From Coffea arabica (taxonomy: Eukaryota > Streptophyta > Magnoliopsida > Gentianales > Rubiaceae), in assembly GCF_036785885.1 (NCBI RefSeq), contig NC_092312.1, forward strand, positions 25,314,001 to 25,378,000: DNA of 64,000 bases, written 5' to 3'. The notes under the pieces were generated by a model. That model did not search any database and was not told the origin of the DNA. It saw only the letters and a program-made list of their open reading frames with translations. The translations under genes were made by a program, and so were the position numbers. Positions 11,671 to 24,243 of the stretch are shown piece after piece (the stretch's first letter is position 1; each line of letters begins with the position of its first letter).

Positions 11671-11988
11671 GGGTTAAAAACAAAAAAACCCCATGTGGTA
11701 TACCTAATATACAGAAAAGCCTTCCATGATTTTAAAACATACAAAACGACACCTCATATTTTGAACTAAATTGTAAACTAACAGAATTCGTTAAACTTAA
11801 CAAAAATAATGGTTTTACCGTTAAACTTACCGGATTCCGTTAAGTTTACCGGATTTCATTAAATTTAACGAATTCTGTTAGTTTATAACTTAGTTCAAAA
11901 TATGATGTATCATTTTGTATGTTTTGAAACCATGGGGGATTTTTCTGTATATTAGGTATACCACATGAATTTTTTTTACTTTTAACCC
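11671..11988. repeat. Mutator-like MITE with 9-bp target duplication
   Basis: The left end GGGTTAAAAACAAAAAAACC is matched by inverted AATTTTTTTTACTTTTAACCC. The arms pair for over 100 bases (for example CATGATTTTAAAACATACA with TGTATGTTTTGAAACCATG). The exact 9-bp direct repeat TTGGTTGTA flanks the element (11662-11670 and 11989-11997), which is diagnostic of Mutator-type insertion. The element at 61261-61697 is of the same family. Confidence 0.82.
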
Positions 11989-12165
11989 TTGGTTGTATTG
12001 GTAAAGGATTTTCTCTTACCAAAATCTATGTTATATTTTTGTTATGCCTTTTTTTTTTTTTTTTTTTTTTACAAATGGGAGGTCTTTTTCCTCACTTATA
12101 AGTATGTTACTATTCTGCATAATAGATGTGATTATGTAGTAATCATTTTCAGCTCACTAAAATTT

Positions 12166-13047
12166 GGGATAATTTTAGAAACCTACCCTGAGGTTTATAA
12201 TAATTTCACTAGCCTCCCCGAAAGTTTGTATAATTTTACTTACATCCCCTAAGGTTAAGGTCTTGATAACAAATTGGTCCAATAAGAAAAAGTAACATTA
12301 CAAAAGTACTTTAAGAAGAGAGATGAATATTTTATTTCATAAATATCCCTTATGCATGTATATAAGTTGTATTAGTAAAAGAATGAAAATAATTAAAAGT
12401 TAAAAACAATCAATAAACACATTTCACTACTCAAAAAGTTCACATTTAATAAATTAGACAACACAAATAAACAATAAAAGACTATATTAATGATCACAAA
12501 ATTCAACAAAACAAACTATATTAATAATCCTTTCTTTTCCCTCCTTTCTCCTTTATTTTCATGAAATTACTTTACAATTGTCATAGCATTAAGAGCTTCA
12601 AAGAAAATTGAAATGAGGAAATAGAAATGCAAATTTCAAAATTTTTTCTGTTCAAAATCATAAAAATCATAGCAAACATCATATTAAAAAAGATAACTAG
12701 TCTATTTTGTTGAATCTTGTAATCATTAGTATAGTTTTGTTGCTTATTTGTATTGTTTAATTTATTAAATGTGAACTTTTTGAATGATTAAAGGCGTATT
12801 AATGGTTTCTAACTTTTAATTCTTTTTATTTTTCTACTAATGCTACTTATACATATTTATAAGGGGTATTTATGAAATAAAAGTTTCATCTGTCTCCTTA
12901 AAATGCTTTTTTAATATTACTTTTTCTAATTGGACAGATTTTGCTATTAAAACCTTATCCTTAAGAGAGGTTTGTGCAATTTTACAAACTTCAAGAAAGA
13001 CTAGTGAAATTGTCAAAAACTTCAGTGGAGGTTTATGAAATTATCCC
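12166..13047. repeat. Long foldback element (about 880 bases) with 9-bp target duplication
   Basis: Nearly the whole element folds on itself. GGGATAATTTTAGAAACCTACC at the left pairs with the inverted right end, and further in, AAAAAGTTCACATTTAATAAATTAG pairs with its reverse complement near 12750-12785. Each arm is roughly 350-400 bases with a loop near 12530-12690. The flanks CTAAAATTT (12157-12165) and CTAAAACTT (13048-13056) are a 9-bp duplication with one mismatch, again Mutator-like. Confidence 0.75.
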
Positions 13048-13364
13048 CTAAAACTTTAAAAGCAAAACATTTAGAACTAATACCTCTTTCAATGCTGGGA
13101 TGCAAGATTATGTCAAGAAACTTTGTGAGATAATATTAAATCAGTTTTGTGATTTAATATATGTTGGAAAAAAAAAGTGGTAGCAAAATGTATGCCGAAC
13201 TTATCCTGTTGGGATGCACTTATAACTGACACTTCAGCAACTAATAAAAGAAGGATGTTTCTCACTAATTAATGTTTTGCACAAATGTACAAACAGTTAG
13301 TTCAAGATAAGGCAGTACATAAATACAAATACAATGTATACAAGTTTCGAATAAGTGGAGAGCT

Positions 13365-13372
13365 TATAAATA
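13365..13372 (+). promoter_or_regulatory. Probable TATA box of the first intact neprosin gene
   Basis: TATAAATA lies 81 bases before the start codon at 13453. The same CTTATA.ATACATCT..TCACG context is preserved upstream of the broken copy at 10588, which supports it as a conserved core promoter. Confidence 0.55.
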
Positions 13373-13452
13373 CATCTTGTCACGGGCACTTACAATGACA
13401 CGCTATAACCTCTGGATCAATTAGGCACTCGCCCTTTAGTACCAAGAAGATC

Positions 13453-15840
13453 ATGAAGGGAAAGTCTTTATTGATTTTGTCGTTCATTTTCAGTCTATAT
13501 GATGCCTCAGGATTGAACTTGGCAAGCAAGATCCCCCTCAAATCCATCAAGGTAATCAATGTGCTTGTATATGCAGTGCTTGATAACTGCCTCGCTCCTT
13601 GTTCATCATGATGTTTTCTCTGCATGCACGTCTTTTCCTTTTTTTTTTGCAACCTACTAATATTTTTTGCTCTTTTTCTTGTCCGTATAAATTAAAAAGT
13701 AAGTTCTGTATCAACCCCTAGCTTGAGGCAAGGCACTTATTCAATCCATTGATGCATGGTTATTGTAAATGGCAGAGCCCAGATGGTGATACAATTGATT
13801 GTGTCGATATCTATCATCAACCGGCATTTGATCATCCTTTGCTCAAGAATCATACCATATTCGTGAGTCTTTCTTATTCCAACTGATAGCAAAAGAATGT
13901 GAAGTTTTTCTCAGAGTAGCACTTAGATATTCAGTTATGTGTATAATTATATTATGGATGAAAATAGGTTCCTATATTTTGGATGTTGCAGATGAGGCCT
14001 TCTTATATCCCAATACTAGATGGTGAGAGCAAGATGTTCAATTTCACTACCGATAGTCAGGAGGATTCAGAACAAGTTACTCAGCCATGGCAGTTGAATG
14101 GGGAGTGCCCTGATGGAACTATTCCTATCATAAGAACCAAGAAACAAAATTTCCTGAGAGCAAGCTCTATCAAAAGTATTCCTCATCAATTCTCAGCTCA
14201 TACACAAATTACCGACGGAGCAAAGCATGAGGTATCAATGCACAGTTACAGAATTCTTGCTAGACCTTGCATCAAATGTTCGAAAATTCCAGCAAGAATG
14301 TGAAAATTTTGTTGCACAGGGCCTGATCACTTTTAAAAGAATGGTGTATGACGCTCATGTCTATATGTAAAAAATTTCCCACACAATTGGACAGAATTAT
14401 TTGTTATGACAAGTTCACAATTTCAAATAGACCTAGATAACATTAAGTGTGTGAACAATTTACGATCGAGAGTCCTCAAAATGTGTTAACATGACAGTAA
14501 TTGCAGACAATTGACTTCATTTGACATCTACTACTTTTCTTTCAGCCCATTTTATTGTTTTCCTTTGTTTCCGTTTGCAATGATTTAGCATGCGGTTGCA
14601 TATGTTCGAAATGAGATTTTTTATGGAGCAACGGCAACTATAAACGCATGGAAACCCCAAGTTCAGAGCCGTGATGAACATAGCTTGGCTGGGATTTGGA
14701 TTACAGGAGGCTTCTATGGTTTACAAGCCAACGGAATTCAAGCTGGTTGGATGGTATTTCTTTAACTAATACAGCTGTCACTTTGATGCAAATAACAAAA
14801 TCAAACGAAGGTATTTGTGTCATATTTTTTGTTTATCTATATTAATGTTAACATCTGTAACAGGTCTCCCCAGGTCTATTTCGAGATAGCAACGCAAGAC
14901 TTTTTACTTACTGGACTGTAAGTCACTAGATGCCATTGCCATCCAATTGATATCTTAATTTGCCGGATCAACCTTTCAGTGTACAAAACATATAGTTAAA
15001 CTTGCATGTGTTTCAACATAAATTGGTAACGGAGGTGTTTATTGAAGTTAGAAATTATTGCAGACAGACAGTTATAATTCTTCAGGATGCTACAACTTGC
15101 TTTGCTCTGGCTTTGTCCAAGTTTCCAAAACATTGGCTTTGGGAGCAGCAATCCATCCCACCTCAACCTACCATGGTTCTCAGTATATTATCACCATATC
15201 GATGTGGAAGGTAATCAGTAGGAAATCGATCAAGAATATTATAGCATAGATTAATGGTCAATACTCAAGAGTTAATAGTTTGTGATCTTAGCACGAACGA
15301 GTATGTTTCTCTTTTTTTTTTTCCCTTCTTTCCTGCAGGCCTCCTCTTCATTCCAAAAAGTACAACTAGTTTTTTTTTGCACATGCTATAAAATATCAGT
15401 TAAACTTGTATCTTTTATTATTGGATTTCCAAAACTTAATAGAGTTGGTGTAATTTCATTAGGACCAAAAAACAGATGCTTGGTGGCTTGCATTCGGGAG
15501 ACATACTCATATTGGTTACTGGCCTGCATCTTTATTCACGACCCTTGCTGCAACAGCCACGGGGATCCAATGGGGTGGAGAAGTGATAAGCAGGAACAAA
15601 ATGGGGCAACACACAACAACTCAAATGGGCAGTGGCCATTTTGCTGAAGAAGGGTTTCGAGGGGCAAGTTACTTCAGGGATCTTCGTGTGCTCGATAGCA
15701 ACAACGTTGTAAACCCTCCTGATGAGCTTGGGAACGCTGCTGATAGCCCGAATTGCTATAATGTTAAAGTTGGACATTCGAAAACTTGGAGAGATTTCTT
15801 CTACTATGGAGGACCAGGGAAAAATCCTAAATGTCCATGA
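13453..15840 (+). CDS. Neprosin-family (DUF239) protein 1, predicted secreted glutamic peptidase-like
   Basis: Seven exons, all open and in phase 0 with GT-AG borders: 13453-13551, 13776-13862, 13992-14231, 14589-14753, 14864-14917, 15064-15210 and 15463-15840, giving 389 residues. Exon 1 encodes a short signal peptide ([20 protein letters not shown]). Exons 2-3 hold the activation-peptide domain ([37 protein letters not shown]). Exons 4-7 hold the neprosin domain ([47 protein letters not shown]) and end in [12 protein letters not shown]. Neprosin itself is a prolyl-specific peptidase with two catalytic Glu. Here the second (inferred E304, in WGGE) is present, but the position corresponding to the first is Gln193 (GIQAGW) where the paralogue has Glu. 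Exon 1 is 24 codons shorter than in the paralogue. Activity is therefore uncertain. Confidence 0.88.
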
Positions 15841-15931
15841 CCAGGTGTATTTCAAGATTCTCCACGTAAGGCTGGAGACGAAATTAAGAAGTTGGAAAAA
15901 AGATGTGATTATGTACTTGTATGCTCAATAC

Positions 15932-15932
15932 A

Positions 15933-15992
<60 letters not shown>
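15932..15992. repeat. (AT)n(GT)n microsatellite
   Basis: A compound run of AT dinucleotides followed by about 20 GT dinucleotides, starting roughly 90 bases after the stop codon of neprosin gene 1 and so probably in its 3' untranslated region or just beyond. Such a tract should be length-polymorphic. Confidence 0.9.
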
Positions 15993-15995
<3 letters not shown>

Positions 15996-16554
15996 AATGT
16001 GGCATAGGACAAAGCCAAGACCTTGCAATAAGTGTGGTCAAATTTGAAATTCAATGCAATAAGTAAGTACTATAATATCATCTACACATCATTATTATTA
16101 TTATTGTCCTATACGATTACTCATCTTTTGGAAACATTGTAAAAAAGATTCATTCCTAACACTTAATTTCGTTGAAGAGATTTGATACAAAGGAAAAAAA
16201 ATATCACAAATGTGAGCCTTATATCATTAAACCAACTAAGTCTCAAAAAAATATAGTAGTAACTTAATTATTAATTAATTAGTTACATGTAAAAATCCTA
16301 AACTCTAATCATTAACTACATAATTAAGTGATGATCCATACAAATACAATTAAATATAACAATATAATGTCAGACTAAGCAATAAAGCAACAAGTATTGC
16401 AAAATTAATACTCAAATTAATGAATAAGACTGGATCACATCTGGATCCTCTTGAGAGTTAAAGAGTGGTTTTCCTTCTTTCTCCTATAAGACGTTCTACA
16501 ATCTATCATGGAGTTTACAAAACCTTTTAAATACCATATATATTAGCTGATACC

Positions 16555-17300
16555 AAAATTGCCGACCAAGCTAGTCATGAGGTATCAAATTTTGGAAAAT
16601 TCGTGCCTAGAATGTAACATAAATTTCCCACACAATTACCAAATTGTTCGGTTGTCATATATTTTCCATTCCAAAACGACCAAAATCGTTGTTAGATGTG
16701 AGCAATCTACAAGAGTCCAAATCTGATAACAAGACAGTAATTACTTACTGAGAATTTTGAGTGTGTTCTTTTTTGCTATTTACCTTCCTAATTAATGTCT
16801 ATTTCTTAGCTTCCAAAAAGTACTAGTATCTTATACCTATGATCAAATATCGTTAGTAAAACCTTAATATAGAGAACCCTTTTTTTTATAATTGGATTTG
16901 ATCACTTCTAGAGTGGGTATTATTTTGTTAGGACCGAAAAAGCAAATGCATGGTGCAGGCTGCGATATGGAGAAGACATTGATATTGGTTACTGGCCAGC
17001 TTCTTTGTCTACGAACCTTTTGTTAAAAGTGCTTCAGTACTCGAATGGGGTGCAGAAGTGATAACGGAAAACACACACAACAACTCAGATGGGCAGTGGC
17101 CATTTTGCGGAAGAAGGGCAGGTTTCTTGAAGGATCTTCGTGTAGTCTAGAAAATAAACAGTATTATAAGGTCACCTGCAGAGTTTGGAAGGTTGTTGAA
17201 AAGCGGAATTGCTATAATATGAAACTTGGAAATTCGAAATCCTGGGGAGATTACTTCTTCTGTATATGGAGGACCTGGCAAGAATCCCAAACGTCCATAA
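16555..17300 (+). pseudogene. Neprosin pseudogene with internal deletion
   Basis: From about 16562 (GACCAAGCTAGTCATGAGGTATCAA) the sequence matches the end of exon 3 and intron 3 of the gene at 13453, including CACACAATT and AACA.GACAGTAATT phrases. It then jumps to a piece resembling intron 6 (CTTCCAAAAAGTACTAG) and a last exon at 16932-17300. That exon keeps GYWPAS and a WGAE version of the WGGE motif. It has frameshifts and stops, lost the Cys of the terminal KCP (now KRP-stop), and splits the EEGF block. Exons 4-6 are absent. This is a decayed tandem copy of the adjacent gene. Confidence 0.8.
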
Positions 17301-20300
17301 CCAGTTGGTATAATTCAAGTTTCTCCATATAAGGGTCGAGAAAGAAAAAAAAAAAAAAAGTGGGAAAAGAAGTAATTGTGCATTTGGATTTCTAGTAAAA
17401 ATTAAATTAAATTAAATTAAAGGGTTTTTTTTTTTGTGGCATTGGGCTTAGATTGATTTTTCCTTTGATGAGATTTTGATTCTCTTGGCCATGCATTTGA
17501 CAGCATGGTATTATGAGAGTAAAAAGGAGAGCATATCCCAAAAAGACAAAAAGGAAAACCATAGCACATAATTATACTAATTTGTAAGTAATAATTGCAA
17601 TGAGATAGTAGAAAATAAACACATTAAACAATACCAACATTTAAATCCATAATTACAGTGTATGGTATGGTAGTTAAATACATTCGATACATTTGATCAT
17701 TCAATTGCAATATATGTGCGCACTAAGAGAAATCAAAATCTTTTAGAGCATTGGTATATTAAGCGAAACATCAACATGAAATGGATTAACTTTATCCACG
17801 AAAGAGAGGAAAAATAGAGAGTATAATAAATTAGAACACCTTCCTTTTTATCTTTGTCACTTAATTCGCTAATCCTATTTTATATCTTTTTTCAATCTTT
17901 TAAATATCTATTTTTAATGATGTCTCCGTTTAATAAATAATGATGATACTCGGGCTGGTCCAAAAGCCCCTCACTTAGCAAGCCGCAGACCCAGGCTGGA
18001 CCCTGCAGCAGCCCAATCAACTTACCATGTTGGACTGTTCCAATCCAGTGGGCTAGGCTACGATGTCAATTGGGGTACAAAAAATACTATATTGTTAATT
18101 AAATAATTTGAAATTTTGATTTGATGGCATAAAATACAGATTTAGCTTTTAAAGATACAGTATTATAATATGTTAAATTTAAATAATTCCTCTATTATTG
18201 ATTTGAGTTCCAAGTAAATTATCCAACTCATTGTTCTAATTTTTCAAAAATTAGTTGATGACTTCCCTACAAAAATATCCCATCTTTTTTACCTTGTACC
18301 AATTGCTAAACAGAATGAATTCAATTAAAATCCTACTAATAGTGGTGCTGATTTTTTCCTCCTTTCTTCCTAAAAAAAAAAATAACCAGGTTATTACACA
18401 GGATAATGGAAATTTTTAAATGTAAATATGCAAGAATGGACAGAAATGTGGGGTAGTATTCTTTTTTTTTTTTTTTTTTTTTTGGTAGGGTGGGTCAGAC
18501 GTCAATGCCAAACTGAAAAACTAGGCTGAATCGTTGATATCATCCTCTTAAAAGATATATCTCATTTCTTTAAAAAGGAAAAAAGAAAAAAAGATATATC
18601 ATTTGGAATTGGATAATTTGTCGAACCCATCTTTTTCTTAGTCATTAATGTTCGGTGAGGCACAGTTTTCAACAAAAGAAACGTCTAGTTCCAGGATTAA
18701 ATAATCTGCAATTTCTTTTTGTTTCCGTCAGTGACTACTAGGTAGGTGGTGCCAACAAATGCAGAAAAAGCTGGGACTAGGCATGCTGATGATGACGGCC
18801 ATTTGATTGAAAGAAGCTTTAATCTCTATTTTCTAAATATGTAGAGAAAATATTTAGGGGTTAACTAGCGAGTATCCACTGAGCACTTATTAACACACAT
18901 AATATTCACATAATTTATCATATATATATATTAATAATTAGTACCCTCTCTTACATTTATATATTTTTTCTATTCTTAATCTTATTTATCATTTCTTGTA
19001 TTTATTTATTTTTTTAATTAACCTTACATTTTAAAAAATATGACACCAGAAATGTATCACCTCGGTAGACAGACCCTTTTTTGTACTATTCTTCAATTTG
19101 TGGATAATGAGGGATAATCCTCAACACCTATAAGTAAGAGTTTTAAAACTTTTAGGTGGATTTCTTTTTCAAGAAAAATATATGATGTGATGGAAGTGAG
19201 ATGGAAAAATGATTTAACTATAAGTTTTGAAAAAATAAAAAAAAAACTTTCAAATAATAAGAATCCAAATGGACTTTGCACTGTGGGCGCCTATGGTCCG
19301 CCACTTCCATATTCCAAGTTTAGGACATTGGTTATTTCAGCATGAATTTCTGTACGTAATATTCACTAAGTCATAATTCACCAACTTTCAGTGCATGCAT
19401 TTGGAACATATAGATCAATTGGGACCTAGATTAGATTAAAATGCATGGAACAAGATAAAATCTTTGCAGTGGATAAGCTTTGTTGCGTAACCTTTTGAAT
19501 CTTCATGTCTCTAACTTTAGCAATTCCTTTTAAATTTGAAATCCCTAATAGAGGACCACAACTTTATCTTGGAAATCCTAGCATTCCAACATGGTGGCCA
19601 AAATCCTGCTAAGAGAGGAAGTCCCAAAGAATCTTCAATAATTGAACTATGTCAAATTCAACAGTACCCCTAGATCTGTACAACTCCTTTGAGATGCAAA
19701 AGAAGAAGAAGATTACAGTTGAAATATAGACTGTACTTTAGGGGAAAAAGTTCTTCCTCCCTCAAAACATCTAACTTGAAACTGTAATAATCCTCATAAA
19801 TCATACCCTAGCTTCTTTGTTCCCCGTTGCAGATAGTTGGATAGCAGCATTTGTCTTCTCAGAATAAAAAGTTGATTGCGACGCATCTACCATCCAAGAA
19901 CAACTTGTTCCCTAGTACTGCAATTTACTTTTGCATCCGAAAATTCGCCATGGCCGCAGGTAGCGGGGCAATTCTTTTGTTTCTTTCTTTCTTTTTTTCT
20001 TTTCAGCTCCATCGATAGAGTTGCAACATGGCATAATTCATGCTGATGGATTAGCATTCTCATCCCCAACTTACCTAGAATAACCCTACAAGCTTCCCAT
20101 CACATTTCAAGTTCGAAACTAGATTAATCGTCAAAATAATCAAATATATTGACGTTTCATAAAATTATTATAACAAGACGTACTCCGATAGATATCTATC
20201 GATTTCAGATATATATGTTATTGGATTTTTCACCTCAAAAACAGGCTTATAAGGTGAGATTGTTTTTCTTCGCACTTATAAACCAACATTTTCCACAAAC

Positions 20301-21700
20301 TATACAGATTGGATGTATAAGGCAACAATCTAGGCTATAAATTTGGCCATCCAAAGCCAAATGTTACACAGGTTGTTGGGGTTTTGTGTTGTGGGTGGCG
20401 TTTACTCGTTTTCATTTATGCCCAACTCATTTATGAGTGGAAGGATCACTAACTGTTATTTTATTAACAAAACAATCCTGTTTTGGGCACAATAACTTGG
20501 TGAAAATAAAGTAGAGAAACAAAATTTATCAGTGCTAGATGGACGACAAGCAATCGAAAGTTTATGAAGCTGCAGGCGAAGACTTCCAACAATATTCTCC
20601 ATCTGCAGAAGGCGTTTGGTTTGGAGGCTCGAAGTAGAAAATGAGAGCCGTAATTACACCATATCATTGCATCAAATTGGCGTCAAAACCACCCAATCAT
20701 TCTAAGTGGAAAACAAGGCTGTTGAATCTTGGCATTGAAATTATCATAGCATCATAATAGTCTTATAGATTATTCAAGATTGTGAAGGAAAATCATTTTC
20801 CCTTTTTAGACAGCCTTGCATTGCACCCACTACAAGTCAACCATTACAGTGAGATGGCAATAGAAGGCACATTGCTTTAATTTAATATGACTGTGGACTT
20901 GTACCAAAATGTGGGTCAAACCCACTTTCATCAATGATCCAATCACAAGATGGGAATTTTTTTCATATATATTTTGCATTTGAATGTGGGATCAAATTGT
21001 CATAACTGGAATTTGTAAGGATGTGCCATGTGTGGTGCTGGTGAAAGTTGCATCTGTCTAAGAGTGACTAAGCCTTTGTTGTCCACATTCTATAACTGAA
21101 GACAAGCTGCACTAAATGTATATGTCCTCAGATTAAAAAGAATTGAGGCCCCAACCTTAATTCTCTGAGAGGTACATTTATGTCAATTACTCCACAATTG
21201 AATCTTTTCTTTCCTCTCCTCTCTGATTAATTGAGTAAGAAGATGAGGAGGTCACAAGGGCGTAAAGGGACATTTAATCTTTCCAATTTTGTAACAGAAA
21301 AAATGTCAAAATAAAACAACAAAAAAAAAAAAAGGGACTTAGATAGCACCAAAAAGTTTTGACAAATGTTTGTAGTTTCCAGCAGTAAGTTCTGTTTTGT
21401 CACGAGATTCAAATATTATTGGTAAGGTCTGAACCAAAAGAAGATTGAACTAGGGAACAGTGGCGCACTGAAACGACAAACAAGTGCAGCTGTTAAATGC
21501 TCAAAGAGATGATGAACTCAGAAACATAGACGATCCAAAGCACCCTTTACTTCTCTGCCTCTTTCTCACTCACTCTTTCACATTCCATTTCCTTCATTTT
21601 CTTTACGTAATATTCCCATTGTGCCCTTCCACCATCCTCCTCCCTTGTCAAATACAAACCGTCGGCAGATTTTCTTGGCTCCATTCTAAAAGGAAGCCAC
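17301..21700. other. Intergenic, no gene recognised
   Basis: About 4.4 kb of AT-rich sequence. It has poly-A/T runs (for example 18462-18483), a TTAAA pentamer run near 17400-17420 and a short GC-richer island at 17950-18070, but no protein with family features. Short ORFs here show no recognisable motif. Bases 21480-21790 lead into the next neprosin gene and include a pyrimidine-rich CTTTCTCACTCACTCTTTC stretch that may be promoter or 5' leader. Confidence 0.4.
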
Positions 21701-21793
21701 AGTTCTGAAATGTGGTGGTATTAATAGCACTTGCATCAGTTGAAGAACATCCCAGATTGTATTTGTTGCAGGAGTTCAAGTTTTGATTAAGGC

Positions 21794-24243
21794 ATGCTGT
21801 ACATGGATGCCAAAATGAAGCAAAAGGGATTGTACTATTGTTTCATATTGCTATTGATGATGAGTTTTTGCGATGCTTCAAGAAGACTGAACGCTGAATT
21901 TCAGAATCTTCAAGTTACGAAGCAGTTGAGCAAATTGAACAAGACTCCCCTTAAGTCCATCAAGGTAAAGGTCCCTCTGCTTTTGTGTGATCTTTTAGCG
22001 CGTGTTTGCATGTGTGGTTTTACATAATTGATGCACGATGGGTGGTTTTGGACAGAGCCCAGATGGCGATATAATTGATTGCGTCCATAGGTCTCGTCAA
22101 CCAGCATTTGATCATCCTTTGCTGCAAAACCACACCATTCAGGTCAGTTCTGTTTGCACAATTCTGCAAAGGAGATGTCTGCTATGATTGCCCTTGAAAG
22201 CTGAGGTTGTGTAATTGGCTTTGATAGGTGAGGCCTAATTATCATCCAGAAGGGCTAAATTTTGGGGTGAGTAAAGTGTCTAATCTGAACGAGGAGACGA
22301 AACCAGTCCATCAATTGTGGCACTTGAATGGAAGGTGTCCTGAGGGAACCATTCCAATTAGAAGAACAAAACAGGAGGATCTCTTGAGAGCAAGCTCAAT
22401 TGGGAGTTTTGGAAAGAAGAAGCACAAAAGTTCTCCTCAGCCAAGGTCAGCTGCACCTGACTTAATCACCCAAACTGGTCACCAGGTACAAGCAATTCTT
22501 CCAATTCTGGTCTCATAAGTCAATACTCTTACCATCCATTCACAGATTTTCTCCTTTCTTGCCTTTTTTTTGAGCATATTTAGCATGCAATTGCATATGT
22601 TGAAGGAGGCAAGTACTATGGAGCAAAGGCAACCATAAACGTTTGGGAACCTCAAATTCAGCAGCCTAATGAATTTAGCCTGTCCCAGATTTGGCTTTTG
22701 GGGGGTACTTTTAATTCTGATCTCAACAGCATTGAAGCTGGTTGGCAGGTAATTTTGACCATAACACCTAGTACCATTATTGTCATGCTGATAGTGTCAA
22801 GAACCATGTGCAGTGTGGCCTGTGATCAATTATTTTCCCCAATAATTTTTAGTTGAACAAAAATTTCAGGTCAGCCCTGATTTATATGGAGATAGCAACA
22901 CTAGACTCTTCACCTACTGGACTGTAAGCCATCAAATCTTGTCTTGCATATTGTTTTGTTTTGTGCCAATCAAGTTTCTATTAATACAGCTAGCATATGC
23001 TTTCATCTGAACCGTGTCATGGGCTTTCTGTTGAAAATGTGGAAAAAATAATGACAGAGTGATGCTTATCAAGCCACGGGTTGCTACAACTTGCTTTGCT
23101 CAGGCTTTATTCAAATCAACAGTGAAATAGCCCTAGGGGCCAGCATCTCCCCACTCTCATCCTATAAGGGTTCACAATACGACATCAGCATACTTGTATG
23201 GAAGGTAACTTTAATCACCAAAAATTGACTCGACTGTCCCACTCCTTTCTTGATTAGAAATTTTTTTTCTCATCAAAATAAATAAAACACACACACAAAA
23301 AAAAAATGAAATGAAGGAAAAGTCATGTACTATCATCACAAGCCAAATAGTTTTGTTTCAATTGGAAAAGAAAATTCATACTTGCAACAAAACTGTCTTA
23401 CACTAGGGTACTTCTATTTTTGGTTTTTATTTGTTCAGCATCAGTTCACATTAGAATCTGTTACACTGCAAAAGTTCAGCTTAATTTTCTCTTGTAAGTA
23501 CAAGTATTCCAGAATGAAAATAAAACTTTCCTAATGGTGGCACGCTATCATAGTATTTGTTATGTCATAGAGGTGGAAGGGAATTCCTTATAGCTGTTCT
23601 TCATGGCCAAAAATAGCTTCAATAAGAATAGAAGTCTCCAACTGAGGGGTTAAAAGTGATATTTTGTGACAAAAATTTCAATAGTATAAAAAATGTTATA
23701 ATTTGAACATGCAAGACTGCAGAATCATGGATTATAATATAGAGGTGGAAAGCGAATCTCTTACAGTTGTTCATTTGGAATCATGCTTCTCTTTTTCAGT
23801 GTCGTTTTGTTTGTTGTCTTGCCTCTATTTAATGTTATCTTCTTGACTTTTGTAATTGTTGGTAGGATCCAAAAGAGGGTAATTGGTGGATGCAATTTGG
23901 AAATGATTATGTGCTGGGGTACTGGCCAGCCTCTCTCTTTTCTTACCTAGTTGACAGTGCTTCTATGGTAGAATGGGGTGGAGAGGTGGTGAACTTGGAA
24001 TCAGATGGATTGCATACCACTACTCAAATGGGCAGTGGCCATTTTCCTGAAGAAGGGTTTTCAGGGGCAAGTTACTTCAAGAATATCCAGGTTGTAGATG
24101 GCTCAAACAACTTGAGAGCCCCCACTGACCTTGGCGTTTTCACTGAGGAGTCAAATTGCTATGATGTAAAGCTTGGTAAAGATGGAGACTGGGGTAATTT
24201 CTTCTACTATGGTGGACCTGGTAGAAACACTAAGTGTCCATGA
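21794..24243 (+). CDS. Neprosin-family (DUF239) protein 2, predicted secreted prolyl glutamic peptidase
   Basis: Seven exons in phase 0 with GT-AG borders: 21794-21964, 22056-22142, 22228-22485, 22584-22748, 22870-22923, 23058-23204 and 23866-24243, giving 419 residues. Exons 2 and 4-7 are exactly as long as in the gene at 13453. The order is a signal peptide with its hydrophobic core in [15 protein letters not shown], activation peptide ([39 protein letters not shown]; a basic GKKKHK linker) and neprosin domain ending [12 protein letters not shown]. Both inferred catalytic Glu are present: E223 in SIEAGW and E334 in WGGE, 111 residues apart, against 109 between Glu188 and Glu297 of Nepenthes neprosin. 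I expect a secreted, acid-activated peptidase. Substrate and tissue cannot be told from sequence. Confidence 0.92.

Noticed and set aside
13380-13652. Minus-strand 90-aa frame over neprosin exon 1
   Set aside because: It is the antisense of exon 1 and the start of intron 1 of the intact plus-strand gene; no family features of its own.
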